Assembly (NCBI GenBank): GCA_009746045.1 | Contig: RPFO01001610.1 | Location: forward strand, 1 to 30,330 | Reading direction: 5' to 3' | From: Mesostigma viride | Taxonomy: Eukaryota; Streptophyta; Mesostigmatophyceae; Mesostigmatales; Mesostigmataceae | Length of the DNA stretch: 30,330 nt | Part shown: positions 28,104 to 30,330 of the stretch, in pieces | Position numbering within the stretch: position 1 is the first letter of the stretch | Layout of the letters: every line of letters starts with the position of its first letter | The notes under the pieces: generated by a model | What the model was told of the DNA's origin: nothing | What the model saw: the letters and a program-made list of their open reading frames with translations, nothing else | Database searches by the model: none | Position numbers and translations under genes: made by a program

Positions 28104-29332
28104 CTCCTTGCGTACCTCATGCTCCCGGAGGGCTGCCTGAAAGCAGCCTCATCCTCGGGTATGTCAGGGAGTGGTTCTCCCATGATCATAGCAGGCCGGA
28201 CTGGACAGTCCGCCTCTTTGCCCTTCCTCGCGCCCAGGGCCAGCAGTCCCTCCTTGTACTGCAGGGGTTGGGGGGGAGAGGGTTTCTTGCTGGTGGTTTC
28301 CAGCGGGGGGGCTTCTTCAGCTACCACCCCATGTTTGGCCAAGATGGCCTCCGTGACCCTGGCTTGGGTGATGGAGGACATGGTTTTAAAGTGTGCTGAC
28401 CGAGCAAGCTCGGCCAGGTCTTGACTGTCCGCATAGTCCATGGGATAGTCAGCATTTTTTAAGAGGTCACGTAACCGCTGGGTGGCCTCGCGGTACGCGT
28501 CCGCCATCGCCTGGTGGGTAGCCAGGCGACGGGCGGCTTCCTCTTCATATTCTTGCCGCTTAGCGGCGAGCCGAAAAGCCGCCTCTCGGCGGACCTCTCG
28601 GTCCCGCTGCCGCTCTCGGCGTTCTTCATTTGCCACCAGCGCGGCCTGCTCGACCGCCAGGAGCGCTGGGGTAAGATTGATCTCAGTCTCCCCATCGGGG
28701 AGACTGGCAGTGTCGGATACCTCATCGTCGGACATTGGTTGTCCGGCGATGGGTTCCACAGGTTTTCGCACCACCCGTGCGAGTTTAATACTCTCCATGT
28801 CCTTCTTCTTGCGAAGAAGGGACGCAGAGGGTCGCCCAAACGTTAGCTCAATGTGGTTATGTCCCTGGGCGAAAGGGACATTAAGGTTTGATGTGGCGGG
28901 ACGAAAGGTAATCGTCCCGTCCGGTGCCACCGAGGCCGTCTGACGGGGCATACGCTCCCGAAGAGATGGCAACGTGGGGCCGGACTGTGGAGCCTCAGTG
29001 GGGTTTACCACCGAGGTCTCCGCAGCCATGGCCGCGCCAGCCGTGGTTGCGGCTGGGGCGGCCGCCGGAGTCGAGGGTAAGCCGGTCTCCCCGGGGGGAG
29101 CCGTCTCGGCCTCCGGCCTCGCAGGGGAGGGGGGTAGGTCGGTCGGCTTTGCAGCCGCCGTCCCCTCGTCCTGGCAACCATTGTGAGTCTTTTTGTTCTT
29201 TTTCTTTTTCTTGGAAATGGCCGCATCGCCAGCCGGCTTCTTGTTGTTGTCTCTGGGCATCCGCCGATCCTGCCCATCATCATCCTCGTTGTAGGTAAGC
29301 TTCTTAGCGACATTCTTGTTCGTGATAGCCAT
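28100..29332 (-). CDS. N-terminal extension of gag
   Basis: Starts at an ATG at 29332, only 18 bases after the LTR end at 29351. It has a Lys-rich segment (SKKKKKNKK, about residues 40-48), a long Pro/Ala/Thr-rich and probably disordered part (about 55-150), then EIN and a strongly charged Glu/Arg helix (about 230-290: ERRERQRDREVRREAAF). The frame ends at 28100, overlapping the next frame by four bases. No domain is recognised. It lies before the capsid-like part, so gag in this element would be about 900 residues, longer than typical copia gag. It could instead be a separate first ORF. Confidence 0.6.
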   Translation of the reverse strand: MAITNKNVAKKLTYNEDDDGQDRRMPRDNNKKPAGDAAISKKKKKNKKTHNGCQDEGTAAAKPTDLPPSPARPEAETAPPGETGLPSTPAAAPAATTAGAAMAAETSVVNPTEAPQSGPTLPSLRERMPRQTASVAPDGTITFRPATSNLNVPFAQGHNHIELTFGRPSASLLRKKKDMESIKLARVVRKPVEPIAGQPMSDDEVSDTASLPDGETEINLTPALLAVEQAALVANEERRERQRDREVRREAAFRLAAKRQEYEEEAARRLATHQAMADAYREATQRLRDLLKNADYPMDYADSQDLAELARSAHFKTMSSITQARVTEAILAKHGVVAEEAPPLETTSKKPSPPQPLQYKEGLLALGARKGKEADCPVRPAMIMGEPLPDIPEDEAAFRQPSGSMRYARR

Positions 29333-29350
29333 GGTAGCAAATAAAATTCA
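29333..29350 (-). promoter_or_regulatory. 18-nt leader lacking a TGG-type primer site
   Basis: The whole space between the 5' LTR (ends CTAACT on the minus strand) and the gag ATG reads TGAATTTTATTTGCTACC. A standard PBS would begin TGG to pair with the tRNA CCA end. Priming by an internal tRNA fragment, as in Drosophila copia and yeast Ty5, or self-priming would be needed. Confidence 0.55.
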
Positions 29351-29821
29351 AGTTAGAATGCGGTGGGATATATTGCTTGAGAACACTGAAGCTTGGAGCA
29401 ATGAATTGCTTGGTTCATTAGAAAATAGGTTTACCCTTTATCAACGTTCCTCTCACCGGCTGCGCCGCCAGTGACCGTTGGGTGCAGACCGTTGGCCCGA
29501 GGCCACACGATGACAGGTAGCTCTAGTCACTGCATCGTGCGATCACAAATCAATGCACGCTGCAGTACGGTCCCTATCTAGGATACTCTAGTACCGTCCA
29601 ATGACAGGACACTACGTATACTGGGTACTGACATCTGTCACGTACCTCAGTACCCAAAGTACCTATCTAGGGAAACGTATGCGACTCGACTAGCATTCCT
29701 ATCTGTATAGCCCACGTGGTATTTATATTCACATACCAACGTAGGTTTACAAGGCTTATTCATACGTTGTATTCACAATGCCTTTGAGACTTAGTCTACA
29801 GCAAAAGCATGGAGACTAACT
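29351..29821 (-). mobile_element. 5' LTR of the AG-type element
   Basis: AGTTAG...CTAACT, 471 bp, nearly identical to 22180-22652. On the minus strand a TATA-like GAATATAAAT lies at 29721-29730, about 390 bases upstream of the gag ATG. No clear AATAAA is seen. Confidence 0.85.
29721..29730 (-). promoter_or_regulatory. TATA-like box in the AG-type 5' LTR
   Basis: GAATATAAAT on the minus strand, conserved in both LTRs. Transcription would run left into gag. Confidence 0.4.
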
Positions 29822-29826
29822 AATTC
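29822..29826 (+). repeat. Target-site duplication AATTC, right copy
   Basis: Identical to 22175-22179. Confidence 0.75.
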
Positions 29827-30036
29827 CTGTCAGCCCAGGAATTACTGTCGACCCCATATGTCGTCGGCAAATATTCACGTCCGACTTAGAAGAACAGCCG
29901 GCTCGCGCTCGCGCGCGACCGGGAAGTCGGAACGCCATAACTTTCTTGATACTTGTCGGAATGAACTCGTTCCGGTGCCGCTGGAATCGCAGAGAAATGC
30001 CGAATCAGGATCACGCCAATGCGCTTGGCGTTAACT
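29827..30036 (-). mobile_element. Candidate AG-type LTR fragment, right part
   Basis: Ends CGTTAACT at 30029-30036, the reverse complement of AGTTAACG at 21688. If the element between is removed, the two parts make a unit of about 700 bp with 8-bp inverted ends. An alternating GC/CG run lies at 29902-29920. No gene is recognised. Confidence 0.3.
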
Positions 30037-30096
30037 CCAATCCTTTCTTTTCTTGAGCTGTAGCAGCTCACACAAGTCTACATACAAACACACACA

Positions 30097-30312
30097 ATGG
30101 TACTGGACATCCTCCCGACTACAAGTCACAACCCACTGGGCATGACAGTCAGCTTGGATTCCTTATTCTATGTACATAGCACCCATACTGGTTCAGGAGC
30201 ACAAACAAATTACAATGAGTCCCTAATCCCTTTACGGGAGGCTCGTTGTGTTACCCATGTACAAGAGGTTGGCCAACTGTGGCAGCCCATAGGTGTTCAG
30301 CTAAGAACTTGA
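30097..30312 (+). CDS. Small ORF of unknown function
   Basis: A 71-codon frame starts at ATG in the context ACAATGG, downstream of a CA-rich run. The peptide has ordinary composition, with no signal peptide, membrane segment or motif I recognise. It may belong to the sequence downstream of the candidate LTR (30036) or be chance. Confidence 0.2.
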   Translation: MVLDILPTTSHNPLGMTVSLDSLFYVHSTHTGSGAQTNYNESLIPLREARCVTHVQEVGQLWQPIGVQLRT

Positions 30313-30330
30313 GAAGTATGTACAACCTTC

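Larger units (their letters stand above)
22180..29821 (-). mobile_element. Complete LTR retrotransposon with gag-IN-PR-RT-RH order and AG...CT ends
   Basis: 7,642 bp. The two LTRs (473 and 471 bp) differ by one substitution and three small indels by my count. The AATTC duplication flanks both ends. The minus-strand order is LTR, long gag, double zinc knuckle, integrase, protease, copia-like RT, RNase H, LTR. RT and RNase H resemble Ty1/copia (Pseudoviridae); the integrase C-terminus looks like the GPY/F module usual in Ty3/gypsy. Integrase before protease fits neither standard order. Reading frames change at several places even though the LTRs are nearly identical. Confidence 0.85.

Overview
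The window looks like eukaryotic nuclear DNA made almost wholly of transposable elements. It has nested LTR retrotransposons, a long terminal-inverted-repeat (TIR) element, a fold-back palindrome and microsatellites. I find no host gene I can name, no operon, no rRNA and no complete tRNA. Several retroelement reading frames are broken by single-base shifts. The host cannot be fixed from sequence alone; a Ty1/copia element with a UBN2-like gag and an initiator-Met-type primer site fits an alga, plant or protist, and an alga is a guess.

Layout. (1) 1-465 and 6804-8947 are two halves of a plus-strand LTR element: a short ORF, an unrecognised ORF of about 340 codons, a polypurine tract and a 3' LTR (8282-8947, TGTTAC...GTAACA). 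(2) Between the halves sits a 6.3-kb TIR element (466-6803, ACTAGGAACTC ends) with arrays of CTGAGA/TCTCAG just inside both ends. It carries a 70-bp CACACTAG mini-element, TTGACA repeats, a 720-bp hierarchical palindrome and simple repeats. (3) 8948-12389 is a minus-strand Ty1/copia element with a 5' LTR, PBS, gag, protease and integrase; its RT/RNase H half is missing because the plus-strand LTR abuts it. (4) 13024-21687 is a minus-strand element with LTRs about 99% identical. It has gag-like modules and an aspartic protease but no RT or integrase, so it looks non-autonomous. (5) 22180-29821 is a complete minus-strand LTR retrotransposon with LTRs about 99% identical and a 5-bp target duplication (AATTC). 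(6) The pieces on either side of it, 21688-22179 and 29827-30036, may be a single older sequence split by that insertion.

The strongest candidate for something undescribed is element 5. In transcription order it reads gag, zinc knuckles, integrase, aspartic protease, copia-like RT, RNase H. Integrase therefore precedes protease, which matches neither the Ty1/copia order (PR-IN-RT-RH) nor the Ty3/gypsy order (PR-RT-RH-IN). It also has LTR ends AG...CT instead of TG...CA, no visible TGG-type primer site, an 18-nt leader, a protease DTQA in place of DTGA, and an RT HGDD in place of YVDD. The second candidate is the TIR element, which shares its end core ACTAGGAAC with the mini-element but has a different subterminal motif.
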